Shown piece after piece: positions 20,980-33,608 of a DNA stretch of 64,000 nucleotides. Position numbers and translations under genes: made by a program. Positions within the stretch are counted from its first letter, which is position 1. Each line of letters opens with the position of its first letter. Below the pieces are notes generated by a model, which made no database searches, was not told the origin of the DNA, and saw only the letters and a program-made list of their open reading frames with translations. The DNA comes from Platanthera guangdongensis (Eukaryota; Streptophyta; Magnoliopsida; Asparagales; Orchidaceae): positions 183,028,375 through 183,092,374 of the forward strand of contig CM077150.1 of the NCBI GenBank assembly GCA_039583875.1. Reading direction: 5' to 3'.

Positions 20980-23146
20980 TGTAATGCCCGAAACTCAAAA
21001 GAGCGACAGGAGGCGTTTTGTACCAAATTTGGAATTTGGCCGGGGGTACACGGCCTGGGTCACGGGCGTGTCCAAGGGCATGTCGGGGTCGTTCGACTTT
21101 CTAACAGCAAAGTCTCCGTTCGATGATTTAGCCAAAATCTGTGTTCAACAATTTTCCAGGAATCTGCGTTCGACGATTTGCCCGGGATTTGCGTTCGACG
21201 ATCTGGCTGCATTTGACGATTTTGCCAGGGATCTGCGTTCGATGATCTGGCTGCATTCGACGATTTTTCCAGGGATCTGCGTTCGACGATCTGGCTGCGT
21301 TCGACAATCTTGCTAGGGAACTCTGTTCAACGATTTGGCTGCGTTCAACGATTTTTGCCAGGGTTCTGCGTTCGACAATCTAGCTGTGTTCGACGATTTT
21401 GCCAGGGATCTGCGTTCGACGATCTGGCTGCGATCGATGATTTTGCCAGGGAACTCTGTTCGACGATTTGGCTGGTTCGACGAGTTGTCATTGATTTTTC
21501 GTTCGACGATTCGACAACGGTCGACGATTTTGGTTTGACGATCGTCGAGCGGAGTTCATGATTAGTTGTCACGGGGTGTCCTTGACGGGATGCGGTGTTC
21601 GGCCCATTTCCAGGCTGGACTCGGATCACAGCCGTGCTTTTCTTTCATGGGATCCGACGGCTGTTTGTCTTTCCGAATGGATTATACCCGAGGGTAGGGT
21701 TTAGAACCACTATTTCTGTCGTTGGTTCTCTGTCTACATTTTAGAGAGTGTGGAGAGCTCGAGGAAGAAAAAGGATAGATCCGGCCATTGGATGAGTTTC
21801 GGAGCTCCAAATCGCGTGCCGACTTCGTATCTACGAAGGCAAGGAGATTGCGGAGCTTTTCATCCGCGTAGATTTCCATGGAGACGAGGAAGAACGCTAG
21901 GGTAACGATTCTCTTCTTGAGCATGTGAAGCTCTTCTTATTTTGCATAGGAAGCCCGCTCTCGCGAGTTTGCGGTGAGTTGGAGGCGTTCCTTCGGGTAG
22001 ATATGTGAAGTCCCCGTTGTGTAGATTCCGTAATCAAGAACGGACATATGCATGATGTGTGAAGCCTATCCGGACATGTTGGTCTGGATCGGTGATGTTG
22101 CATTGCATAAATGGCCGGAGAAGACTCCGTGCGAATGTTTGTTTTCGGGTTTTTCTACGTGGTAGATTGCAACAGGGAGCCTTGGGGATTAACCCAAAGG
22201 TGCACCCGAAAAACTGGGTAGATGCGTGATTCTGCCAAACATGTGAGCCTGGGAGCCAACTTGAACATAACTGGGTTATGTGTTGTGTGTAAACGATTTG
22301 GGACTCGGGAAAATTTGACCCGCGCATATATTTTAAATTAACGTTGTGGTGTGAGCAACGGGTCAGGCGGAACCGTACCTGCTCTATGTCGTTCGGTTAA
22401 AAAGACCTAAAGTTACTTGGCACTTACCGTTGGCATAGATTGAGGGTCTTAGGCAGTGGCCAGAAAGACCAAATGCTCACGAGTTATGGTCGTCCAAAGG
22501 GATGGTGGTGAGTCGGCGGACTTTGACCGTGATCACCGAGAATGTGCCCTGAGTGCACGGGGTGTGTGGCCGTGCGAGCCTACGCATATGATGTAGTGAT
22601 ATTACTATACTGCTTTGTTATATTAATAAAGTGCAGGGAAGGAGCATCGCCGCCCCGAGTTGGGGGCGGGATCATTATAATTTGGTCAGCATTGCTGACC
22701 GCTGCTTTTGTTTGCCACCGTGCGGTGGATTATGCTTGCAGGTGCTGCTGGACCGAGCGGTCAATAGCGGGCTAAAGCCCAAGTTGCTGTGCCGGCCCTC
22801 GAAGGCCTAATTTTGGATGTTTTCTTTTATTCATGTATGGCCGGCCTGCGTGCTGAGGTTTTGAAAACATGTAATTTTGAAGGAAACAAATTGTAAGGCC
22901 TTAAGGCCAGTACTTGTGTATTTGTACTTCATTCCTTTGAGATTGTTTAGTGGACTTTCATGCTATTTATGTCGGGTTCTTTTAATTACAACTTATAAAA
23001 CTGCTTCCGCTACAATGCTCTGTGTAGGACGTTGGATTGGTTGGATGGTTTCCATTGAGTAACCACCCGGTTTGTCTATGGTATATGGCGTCGGGACCAG
23101 GCCGGACCTACTGCTATATGCTATGCGACGGATAGGGGGTGTTACA
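20980..23146 (+). mobile_element. 3' LTR of element A
   Basis: The partner of 1917-4081, with the same TG...CA ends, the same 44-bp minisatellite (about 21135-21480) and the same 3' part. Scattered differences show moderate age. No gene is present. Confidence 0.9.
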
Positions 23147-24878
23147 ACCCGCTCATGGCCTCATTGCCTGGGCTTGCGCCATGCTTGGCGTTCTCGTCAG
23201 TCTCACAGAAGGGGACTAGTCTCGCCGGGACACTCTCCCCACATGACTTGCAAGTCACGGGATAGCCTGCCGACCATGGAGATAAAGCCGCTCCTTAGCA
23301 CATCACAATCAAAAATCATCACCACCATAATCTCTCATTTGTACTGCAACGTCCCCGCGCACCAAGGAAACCATCTACCGCCAATGCGGAGCTAACCTTG
23401 TCCACCAAGGAAACCATCTACTTTCATTACAGAGCTAACCTTCTCCGATTCCGGCTATACGTACTCACTCGAGAAAAAGGGGGAAAACACAAACGTCACA
23501 AACAGCACCTTGCCGCAACGGATTTCTACAAAATCCTTAAAGCTCGTATGCAACATCACCGAGTCGGACTAACAATCGCGACCACGGATTCACCCACAAT
23601 GCCTAATCCACTAACAGAGCAGATCTCTAATGCAAAACCATGTTGGGGACGAACTCAATCTACTCGGAGGTTCCTCTTGAACCATGGCCACCCAAACTCC
23701 TCTCATTTGAGAGATTTGGTGCCCAAAAGCTTGAAGGAAAAGATGCTAAACATGCATCCTAAAACCAAGAGGAGAAGTGTCGTTACCCTACGACCACTCT
23801 TCCTAGCCATGGGAACTTAGCCATTTAAAAATGACCGTAACAGACTTGACTCTGCGGATCTGGACTCAACTCGCGATTTGGGGCTACGAAGCTTCTCCGG
23901 CAGCCGGATCTCTCCTTCACCTTCTTCCTTACTCTCCCTTCTCTCTAGGACTTAGAAAGAGAGTACTTGATGAAGAATGAGGGTTTTCAAACCCTATTCC
24001 CGGACATAACTCAGCAAGGACAGCCCTGGACCATCAGATCTCATTAGAAGGAAACGAGCAGTCAAAATCCGAACTTAAAACTAAAACACCTGGGCCGAAC
24101 ACGACTTGCGACACGCCCGTGTCCAACGCCGTGTGCCTCAATCGATGCCAAAACTGTTGCACACAGAACAGGATTCGGGCTCTGAACACGCCCGTGTCAA
24201 AGTTGACACGCCCATGTCACTCTGTACACACCCGTGTGCCTAAGCGTGTTCCTCCATCGACACAGGAACAAACCCCACCCGAGGAGAACACGGGTACTGG
24301 ACACGCCCATGTCACTCAGTACTTAATGAAGAATGAGGGTTTCCAAACCCTATTCCCGAACATAACTCAGCAAGGACAACCCTGGACCATCAGATCTCAT
24401 TAGAAGGAAACGAACGGCCACGATCCGAACTTAAAACCAAAACACCTGGGCTGAACACAGCTTGCGACACGCCCGTGTCCAAGGCCGTGTGCCTCAATCG
24501 ACGCCAAAACCGTCGCACCCAGAACAGGATACGGGCTCGGAACACACTCGTGTCAAAGTTTACACGCCCAAACCACTCAGTAGACGCCCGTGTGCCTGGG
24601 CGTTTTCCTCCATCGACACAGGAACAAACCCCACCCGAGAAGAACACGGGTACTCGACACGCCCGTGTCACATTTGACACGCCCGTGTCCAACACGAACA
24701 CGCCTGGGCTCCAGGCCATGTTTGTCCCCTCACACGGCCCGGCCAACAACTCGAGCAGTACACGGCCTGGGACACGCCCGTGTCTTAGGCCGTGTTCAAA
24801 GTCTCGACGATCGTCGACCTCCACTTCGTCGAACACGCGCACAACACGACCTTGGACAAACCCGTGTCCTCAGGCCGT
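23147..24878 (-). mobile_element. LTR of element C, segment 2 of 3
   Basis: Continues the C LTR after element A. It carries a 356-bp tandem duplication and many CACGCCCGTG-type motifs (24100-24800), then a TCGACGATCGTCGA palindrome at about 24814. It ends in gccgt at 24874-24878, the target duplication of D. A 140-codon plus-strand ORF at 23398 has no recognisable product. Confidence 0.7.
23963..24672. repeat. 356-bp tandem duplication in the C LTR
   Basis: GTACTT-ATGAAGAATGAG starts at 23963 and again at 24319, 356 bases apart. The two copies match along nearly their whole length with scattered changes. Each copy contains several GACACGCCCGTGTC-like motifs. Confidence 0.9.
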
Positions 24879-26878
24879 TGTTGGGAACCATGTCCACAGT
24901 AAGCCAGATTTGATGAAATCACCCTGGAACTAAGATGAATTAGGTTGTATTTGATGCTTTGTTTGAGTTATGTGTTTGCAGGACTCCAATGGGAAGTGTA
25001 GACCAATGTCAGTCTACAATGGGTCACCAAACACATGACCACACAGTGTAATCCCTCATTGTGTGTTCCAAAGTGTTGACTCATGTGTAGTCTCTCTATT
25101 GGGATACACCTCATATTCAAGCTATAGGACTGTGTAAAGACTTGGTGCTGATTCCCTTCTAGTAGAAGAAGAAAATTGTTAACAGAAATTTTTCTAAGTA
25201 TTTCTCTCAAGTAGGTCCCTAACTACTCGAGTAGATTGCTTGAGATATACTCGAGTGAAACTTCTGCATACTCGAGTACGAAAATTTTTCCTCTCGTGAA
25301 GTTAAGTAAAACACTCGAGTAGTTCATTGACGTACTCGAGTAGCTTACTTAACTACTCGAGTAGATCATTCTTCCTACTCGAGTTGCCCAGAATTCAGGT
25401 TCCAAACTTTTCTAAGTAAAACACTCGAGTAGTCCAAGTCATATACTCGAGTAGCTCATTCTCTCTCGAGTAGTTCATACTCGGGTAGTATATTCTTCCT
25501 GTTCCAGATTCATTTTTCCCAGAATTTTTCTAAGTCATTTACTCAAGTAGGTACTTTATATACTCGAGTAAGTCTCGACACTGTGTCGAGTAACAATCTT
25601 CTCTGTGTCGAGTAGTTAAGATATACTCGAGTAAGTCTTTCATATACTCGAGAAGATTTCTTTTATCTCGAGTAGTTAAACCTAACTACTCGAGTAGTTA
25701 TTTTCCCGTGTGCAGAATATTTCTAAGTGTTTGTCTCGAGTAGTTCCTCTAACCACTCGAGTAGTTCAATTCTGCCTACTCGAGTAGTATAACTTGTACT
25801 CGAGTAGCTCAACTCCTTCCCGAGAAAATTTTTTGTGTACTCGAGTAGATCTTCTAGGTACTCGAGTAGTTGCTTATATGCACTCGAGTAGTTGTCTTCA
25901 ACCTACTCGAGTAGTCTTGATTTGTATACCCGAGTAATTTCTCTCTGCTTACTCGAGTAGTCCTTGACCTACTCGAGTAGTTTTATACCTACTCGTGTAT
26001 ATGACTTCATTTTCTCTGAAATTTCTTCTAAGTTTACATTTGACAGATTTTCAAATACCATGATATGATTGGTCCATGTGTACGTCATTAAAACCGATTA
26101 TGACCGTTATTAGTACTCCTATAAAAGGTCTTATCTAATCGACAAACCCTAATGAGAAAACAGAACTTTCAAGAAGAAAATTCTTCTGAGTTTTGCAGCC
26201 ATTGCTTTCCAAAATAATCATTATTTCCTCTCTCTCTCTTCACGTAACGAAAGCCACCTCCGCCGCTGTTCTTCTCCGGCAAGGGTTTCGATCTTTAGAG
26301 GAAATAGACTGAAAAAGCTCTCCAGATCGAGATCGTTTTTCACATACTCATCATCTGTCCGATTGTGGAAGCAAGAAGTTCAGATCTACTGATTGCCGAG
26401 AATCCTTCTTCAACTTTTTTGATAAAGCTGCACGCCAAGAAGAAGATTCCAGTTTCTGTTTTATTTTCAGATCTGAATCAGACGATTTCACTGTTTGTAT
26501 TTTTCAATACTTGAATTTCTTTTCTGTAGAAGAATTTTTCTCCGAGTGTACGAGTTTTCCACTCCGAGTTTGTAGGAAGGTGTTTCTTCCGAGTTGTAGA
26601 TCCAGTTGGATTGGATTGAGATTGTAGGAACTTTGTTCCGAGGGTAGGATTGATTTTCAATCCGAGAAAGTGGAGTAGCCGAGTCTAGTTTATTGCTAGA
26701 TCGGTGAGGGAAAGAGGATGTACCCAAGATCGGGGAACCACTATAAATCTTGTCTCGTCTGTGATATTTTAGTAGATAGATCTGTGGTGTGTTCTAAGAT
26801 TTTTTATTCCGCAAAAGACGCACAACTCACCTATTCACCCCCCTCTAGGTGATTTAGGTTAACAACAATTATCTTTCA
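24879..26878 (+). mobile_element. 5' LTR of element D
   Basis: A 2000-bp TG...CA repeat matched by the split 3' LTR. A TATA box, TATAAAAGG, is at 26120-26128, downstream of a dense CTCGAGTA array. The LTR therefore places the array where upstream regulatory elements would sit. Confidence 0.92.
25200..26000. repeat. CTCGAGTA palindrome array in the 5' LTR of D
   Basis: About 30 copies of ACTCGAGTA and close variants (TACTCGAGTAG is common) are spaced roughly 15-30 bases apart, starting after the first 320 bases of the LTR and ending about 120 bases before the TATA box. The core CTCGAG is self-complementary. The 3' LTR copy is at about 58080-58870. Confidence 0.92.
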
Positions 26879-26880
26879 AT

Positions 26881-26891
26881 TGGTATCAGAG
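26881..26891 (+). other. primer-binding site of element D
   Basis: TGGTATCAGAG, an exact plant initiator-Met tRNA primer site, starts two bases after the LTR end. Confidence 0.92.
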
Positions 26892-26963
26892 TGAGGTTGA
26901 TCGTTAAAAGGTTAATACCTTGATCAGTTCCTGCATATAGTTGTTAATTGAGATCTATCTATC

Positions 26964-28797
26964 TTGGACAAGACAAAGGATTTCGCCAAGCTTCCCCTGT
27001 GCAACAAGAACAACTTTCCCATGTGGAAATAAAGGATCAAAATTTTTATGGAATATGTGGATCCAAGGATCTTCATGATAGTTGAAGAAGGTCCTTATGT
27101 CCTTATGACTGTCTCCACTATAGATCCTACCAAGAAGTTTCCAAAGAACCTGATGGATTTGGACAATGACGAGATTGCACTTGTCTCACTAGATAAGAAA
27201 GCTAAAAACATCATAGCAAGCGCAGTTAATGACTCCATGCTGTAGAACTTAATACACTGCCAATCTGTAAAGGAGATGTGACAGTCCTTGGTTACCTTAA
27301 TGGAGGGAACAAAAGAAGTGAGAGATGATCGGAGATCCCTCCTCAATCAGAAGTATGAAGCCTTCCGACAGGGAAGCAAAGAGACCATTACTGATACATT
27401 TGAGAACTTTTTCAAGATAGTGAATGGCCTAAGGGTCTATGGCAGAGTATTCACTAATGGAGAACTAAATGACAAATTCCTGAGATCCCTGACCAAAGAA
27501 TGGGACAACAAGGTCTATACCATCAGGGAGTTTGGGAAGCTGGCTGAGACAGACCCACAAAATCTCTTCGGGAAGCTTATGTCATATGAGCTTCAACTCA
27601 ACACCAGGAAAGCTGAAAAAGAGAATAGCATGTTTGCTCTCAAAGAAAAGTCTGTTGCTCTAAAAGCAGACACCTCCAGAAAGACAAAGGCTGCATCCCC
27701 TGCTCCAGCTCCAGAGATTAGTGAAGAAGAAGAAACTTCTGAGCCTAGTACCTCAGGCTCTGAGCTATCAGAAGGAGAGTTCTCACTGCTCTCACGTCAG
27801 TTCAAGAAACTCTTGAAAAAGAAAAAGCAATGGAAAAGCAAGGATGCCTCCTATAGAATATCACGACAAGATGGCGATCGGCAAAGAAAAGGCTCAAGTA
27901 GCCATGACAGGTATTCCTCCAAACAGAACAAATATGTTTCGACTTACATCATTTGTTATTGTTGTAATAAGCCAGGTCACATCATCGCCGATTGCCCTTA
28001 TAAGAAGAAGGAGGGTGGTAGAAGAGAAGAAAAGAAATCCTCACACAACAAGAAGAGGAAAGAGAAGAGCCACATAGCCAAAAAGAGCAAGACTCTTAGT
28101 GACTCCAACTCATCTGAGTCAAGTGAAGAAGAAGAAGCTTATTTTGGACTAATGTCTCAAACAGATGATGATCAAGAGCCCCAGTTCACTGGGAAGGTAA
28201 ACTCGCATACCCCTCTTTCAGATTCTGAAGTCTCTGAACATGATTGTGAGGAAAGCTCCTCTGACGATGAGTCAGAGCTAATGGCCCAGTATAAGGAGTT
28301 AATCATGGCTTACGACAAATTTCGTCGAGTCGTGAAGACTCAGGCTAAAGAGCTCAAATCTCTAAAAGCCGAAGAGAGCATCTTGAGAGAGAAAGTCGCA
28401 AAGACTGACTCTCTCGAAGAAAACTTCAATAATGCAATTGAAGAATATAACAAGGCTCTTGAACAGCTTGACCTCAAAGAGAAAATCATCAAGAAATTGG
28501 AAGCCCAACTTGCAGCTGAAAAGAAACTGGTTGAAAGTTTCTCGAAGCCCAAGACGGTTCTTCCATTTATTGCTTGAATTCTCGGCAAAGGCCAATGGAG
28601 CTGGACTAGGCCATGAAGAAGCTCCTAGTAAATCCTCTAGGAGAAACAAGAATCAACGGAAGAATAAGGCCGCCAAAAAGGCCTTAGCCAAAGAGAAAGG
28701 GAAAGCCCCTCAAGATCAAACTACATTCAAGAAAGTCATCTTTCCATCAAATGAGTTTGATTTTGACTCATCCTACGAGCACTTTGCCAGGCCTACC
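26964..28797 (+). pseudogene. gag of element D, first part
   Basis: Capsid protein of the element. The frame begins near 26964 with TTG where ATG would be expected. It has a TAA near 27028, a TAG at 27243-27245 in a probable Gln position, and a TGA near 27280. The open part from 27288 carries the copia gag domain (REFGKLAETDP, LMSYELQLN), a CCHC knuckle CYCCNKPGHIIADC (about 27957), then acidic and coiled-coil stretches. A frameshift near 28565 leads into a Lys-rich segment that reaches the insertion of G at 28798. The frame continues directly at 38276, past the target duplication. Confidence 0.85.
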
Positions 28798-31700
28798 TGA
28801 TTAGCCCACGAACAGACTGTTACTGTCGTTGGTTCGGTGAGTCGATCGTCGCGGGCTTGCTAGATGAGGCAAGTGCACCTATCGCAAGTAGTACTCGATA
28901 TTCGGGAGAATACCGAGGTCGTATTATTCCCGGGAACGGGTTGATTACCCCTACTGCTCCAAAAACACTATTATTTTACATAAATAGAAGTTGAGGGTTT
29001 TAATTAAAATAGGAACGAAAATAGATATAAGAAAATAGTCGATAAGGAGATAACTCCTGGTATCGAATTACGTTGGGATTAAAAATAGATTTGAATAACT
29101 AGATATCTAAAGTTTCAATTTAATTAAAGCGGAAACTTGGCCGTGGAGGTTCAAAATAAAGAGCTCACCTATCTCTAGGAATATCGCTCACCGAGACATT
29201 AAGGCTATTCGACCGGGCTCTCGTCCGACGAAGGATTCCCCTTAATGCCCGCAGTACGCTAAGAACCCCGCTATTGGGTGGGGAACCCAATCCGGTAGAG
29301 TTAGCGCGCCTCCTCTCTCGAGGGTTAGTGCGGAATTCTATTTACCCAGGGGTGATCTGTCCATACGCATGGCCTCTCGGCTAGCTAGCGTATGGATAAC
29401 AGAAATAGAGCCCACACATCGATATGTGTTTCTACGCGTCGTTAACCCGGGGTAAACCTTAAGTTTTTTCATTAAATCGAAAAATTAGACATTTGGTTAT
29501 TTAAAACATTTTAGATCCCAAAGCTCATCGATACCGAGGTCTAAAAGCAATTAGCCACTCATCGGAATGAGGATAGCTTATATGTTTGGTTATGCGAGCA
29601 TTCTAAACTATTCGCGGAAAGGTTATAAAAAAAATAAGAAGAAAAATAAAATACCCTAACATTATAAAAGTTATTACAATTAAACACACCCGCATATAAC
29701 AAGAGACAAAAATAAAACTAAGTTACACATAAAAGCTAAAAATTGCATAATTGAAATTTGCAGGTCCCACTCAAACGAGTGGGGGCGGGAAATAAAAGCT
29801 GAGAATTGCATAATTGAAATTTGCAGGTCCCACTCAAACGAGTGGGGGCGGGAATAAAAGCTGAAAATTACAAGTCCTACTCAAACGATTAGGACTGAAA
29901 TGAAAGCGAGTCCTACTCAAACGAGTAGGAGAAAATAAATGCGATTACAGGGCTTTCTTAAATATTTATACCAAAATAAAGTCCGACCATTTAACTCCTA
30001 GCGAGTACGCGAAAAATCAAATCCAGCCATTTAACTCAAGTGAGTAGGCGGAAAAATAAAGAATGAAAATTACAAGTCCTACTCAAATGAGTAGGACTGA
30101 AAATACAGTCCAGCCATTTAACTCAAGTGAGTAGGCGGAAAAACAAAAGCTACAAACACTTGCTTGAATAAAATCCAGCCATTTAACTCAAATGAGTAGG
30201 CGGAAAAATAAAAACAACACACGCACTCTACTTGAATAAAATCCAGCCAATTAACTCAAATGAGTAGGCGGAAAAATAAAAACAACACATGCACTCTACT
30301 TGAATATAACTACTCACGCACTCGACATAAATAAACACACACACACACACACTTGCATGAATTAACTAAGACAATAAAGATTATCTCATACACTCACGCA
30401 CTCGGGTGAGAAATAAGAAAAACAAAGTTATCGAAAAATTAAAATGACTGCATTTCTACCGCTGAAATGCAGTAGAAATGCATAAAAAGGAAAAATAAAA
30501 ATTGTTTGAGCAAAAAGTTTTCAAATTAAAGTGAGATAGGCAAGTGCCCGAAAAATTAAAACATTTACATTTTTACCGTTAGATTTTGATAGAAATGCTT
30601 AAAAAGTGAAAATAAAATTTGTTCGAGCGAAAATATTTTTTGTAATTGCAAAAATTCTAAGTTCTTGAAAAATTATAATAACTCATTATTCATTCTTATA
30701 GGCTTGTAAAATGGTTTAAAAAGTGAAGAAAACTAAAAAAAGAGCAAAAGGTTTGTAACAAAAAAAAAGAAAAGAAAATCTAAGTTAGGAGTAATGAAAA
30801 TCACTTTTTATCATTTTACAAGTTCATAAGAACGAATTTTAAAGCATAAAAATCCTAAGTCTAACCAATTTTTAAGAGTTTGAGAATGAAATCGGTTATA
30901 ATAACGGCTATAAATTTTGTTATTACGATAGTAAACGAAATTGTATTTTTTTTTTCATTTTAAAACATAAAGTAGAGTTAGCAATTTTAAGCTCATACAC
31001 ACACACGCATATGAAAATGAAATTAAAAGTACTTAGGATTGATGAAAAGGAGGCTTTCAGAGATTTTTCAAAGCATTGAAAGGATGAAAATAAAATATTT
31101 TATTGACAAAAAAGGTTGATTACAATGCTTAAAACAACTTGAAAAGGAGGGGGAAAGATCCTTATATAGCCCCAAAACTAGCTCCAAACGGCAGCCCTTA
31201 GCATCAAAACGGTTCAAAAATTTTGAACCCTGAACTCATACAGCAGCTGCCCTTAAATAGGCAAAAATTTCCACGTACACGCCCTCCGACACGGGCATGT
31301 CAGGGGCCGTGTCAGCACTATTAAACAACAGAGTTCGGGGAAGTGACGGATTTGACATTGCGGCTGAAAACATGGCGGTCATGCCCCCAGTCACGGGCGT
31401 GACGGTGGGTGTGTCGTGCGGTGATTAAAGGCGTTGTTGACTTCAGGAGTCACCGGCGGCAGTTTGTCGGGCGGACACGGGCATTTCGAATCATTGAACA
31501 TGGGCGTGTCCGTGTTGGCTTTGACAAACGTTGAGCGCAAAACGTCGACCCGGCTGGCATGAGCCTAGTCATTCCCCGTGTCGGATTGACACGGGCGTGT
31601 GGCCGGGCGTGTCAGGCTTTTCTCTTCAAACATCTTTGATTTCACTGGCATTTGACGGGTCACGCCCCGGTCACGGGCGTGACCATCAGTACACGGGCGT

Positions 31701-31878
31701 GACATGTGTATTTTGGGCAGATTTTTTCCTTTTTATCTGCAAAACAAAATAAACTAAATTCGCAAAATATTTACAATAAAAGAAACATTTTATTGAACAA
31801 AAATAAGTAAAAATGACAAAAATAAAGTATAACGACTGATATAATGTACATAAAACTAGGTATATTTACAATTCATCA
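28798..31878 (-). mobile_element. 3' LTR of element G (left copy)
   Basis: Matches 35174-38275 along its length. It contains hairpin motifs (29760-30290), a short CA run (about 30331-30351), AT-rich sequence, a minus-strand TATA box GCTATATAAGG near 31160-31170, and CACGGGCGTG motifs (31280-31710). Small ORFs have no product. Confidence 0.9.
29760..30290. repeat. hairpin-motif array in the left LTR of G
   Basis: Repeats of CCCACTCAAACGAGTGGG and CCTACTCAAACGAGTAGG (arms of about seven bases around AAAC) alternate with CCATTTAACTCAAGTGAGTAGGCGG-like units. The right LTR copy is at about 36120-36680. Two 60-bp units at the start are direct tandem copies. Confidence 0.85.
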
Positions 31879-33608
31879 AATACCCACATACTTAAACTTT
31901 TGCTATTCCAGAGCAAACGTTTGAGGTGAACTTATAAGGAATAGAAAAAACTCTAAGTTTAGCTACCGCTTAATCAATTATAAGAAAAATCTAAATAAAT
32001 AAACGAGATGTAAGAGTTAAGTCCTAAATTTATGAAGATGATTTAAATAGCGTAAAAGTTTTGGCCAAAAGACTTCTTGATATAATCAAATAGGAAGCAA
32101 TAATTGTAATGGTTAGATTAACAATAATAGTTTGAAATTATATGAACTTTTAGCCTATAGGAGTTTTACTGGAAATAATGCAATTTACAAATTATACTCT
32201 CAAAAAGATTTTCGAATTAAATCTAGAATCGTGAAATTGGCAAGGGGATTGATGTTGGTTTATGAAGAGGGTTTTGATTTTGAGGCGAGGTAATTTTTTC
32301 TCGAACCTCCATTTTTTTTCTTTTTGGATTATTAGGAAAATGAAATCTTATTTTCCTAATATCATTTTTTGTTTCAACTTCATAATAAATTTTAACCCAA
32401 TGTATATGCCTAGTAATGAATTTTATCCTCTTACTCCATAACATATAATCTTTTTAATCTATTGGGTGCCTATGTTTACGGAACGAAATCTTATTCTCAT
32501 TGACATAGGATCTTTTAAGGATAACAATTTTATCATGTCAAGTAGGTCATGATAAGAAATGTGAGAAAAGAAAACAAGATTTTTTATTAAAAAACAATTT
32601 TGAGAGCAAACTTAATAAATTGTAAGTTTCAATTTTTCAGATAGCTAAAAATAAACATAATTGAATCCTATAGTCGTTATTGTCTAACATAATACACATG
32701 CTCCTATCAATGAAAAATTAGAAGTAGTGCCTAAAATGAGTTCACTATTTTTAACAAAGCATAATAAATTCTTTAAAACGTAACCCCGAATATTTAAATT
32801 TTTCAATCTATAATTCACAAACGAATAGCAAATAAAGAATTAATAAAATTCACATATAAATAAACTCAAAGCAAAATTTTTGGATAGCAAGAAAATTAAG
32901 GATGGTATATTAAATTTATTTGTTTCAAAATATATTTTTTTTGTTTTTTAAAGTTTTTATCATTTTTTGTGTGTTTTTGATCTATTATCTTTTTTGTTTG
33001 AATTTTAGGAATGTTTTTAACTTATTATCTCTTTTTTTAGATTTTTAAGTTTTTGCGAAAAGTGCGAAAAAAGAGACGGTATTTACAAGAATGAGAGAGA
33101 AAAGGAAGGGGGAGAGACAAGATTATTTACAAAATTATTTACAAAGATTTTTACAAAATGAAACTAACTATTTTTGGAATTTTTGTTTTGTTTTATAATT
33201 TTTTTTGGAGTTTTTGTTTTATAATTTTTTTTGAAATTTTGTTTTACAAATTTTTTTGGGATTTTTGATTTAAAAAGACAGAAAAAAACATTTTAAAGAC
33301 AGAAAAAAAAATTAGACCTTAAGTTTTTGGGATTTTTTTCATTTTCAAATTCTTTTGTTTTGTTTGTTTTTTTTGATATAATTGTTTTTTTCAGATATTT
33401 TTTTGTTGGAAGTGCAGAAAATAGAAATACAGTGCAAAAATAGAAGTGCGAAAAAGAAAGCGAGAAAACACCCCCATACTTAAGTTCAACATTATCCCCA
33501 ATGTTGTAACGTAAGTATGCGGAACAAAACAGGGAAGAGAATATATACAAAGAAAAGAAATAGAGGGGGGGTAGAAGCTTCCCTGATAGGAGGTGGGGAA
33601 GGCGCAGT
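31879..33608 (-). other. 3' untranslated region of element G
   Basis: 1.7 kb of AT-rich sequence with no recognisable gene between gag and the 3' LTR. Next to the LTR, the minus strand reads AAGTATGTGGGTATT. A close relative, AAGTATGGGGGTGTTTT, lies at about 33467-33483. Both look like polypurine tracts, the second being the better one. Confidence 0.6.

Larger units (their letters stand above)
1917..23146 (+). mobile_element. Element A: Tekay-type chromovirus (Ty3/gypsy), split by element B
   Basis: Two LTRs of 2165 and 2167 bp (TGTAA...TTACA) flank gag, protease, RT, RNase H, integrase and a chromodomain-like tail, in Ty3/gypsy order. The five flanking bases are accca (1912-1916) and acccg (23147-23151), a target duplication with one mismatch. 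The insertion lies inside the LTR of C. Element B occupies 8057-20059 in the integrase gene. Stops and a frameshift show that A is no longer functional. Confidence 0.9.

Noticed and set aside
23398..23820. 140-codon plus-strand ORF between A and D
   Set aside because: Lies in the C LTR, has no recognisable domain and no sign of a promoter of its own.
25200..26000. Regularly spaced short repeats resembling a CRISPR array
   Set aside because: The repeated core is only 8-11 bases, spacing is uneven, no cas genes exist, and the array lies inside a plant LTR and recurs in the other LTR.
26879..26893. tRNA gene fragments at the TGGTATCAGAG sites
   Set aside because: These are primer-binding sites complementary to a tRNA 3' end, not tRNA genes; no cloverleaf was found.
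30331..30351. CA microsatellite in G as an independent feature
   Set aside because: A short run inside the LTR, also present in the other LTR with a different length; it explains part of the length difference and nothing more.
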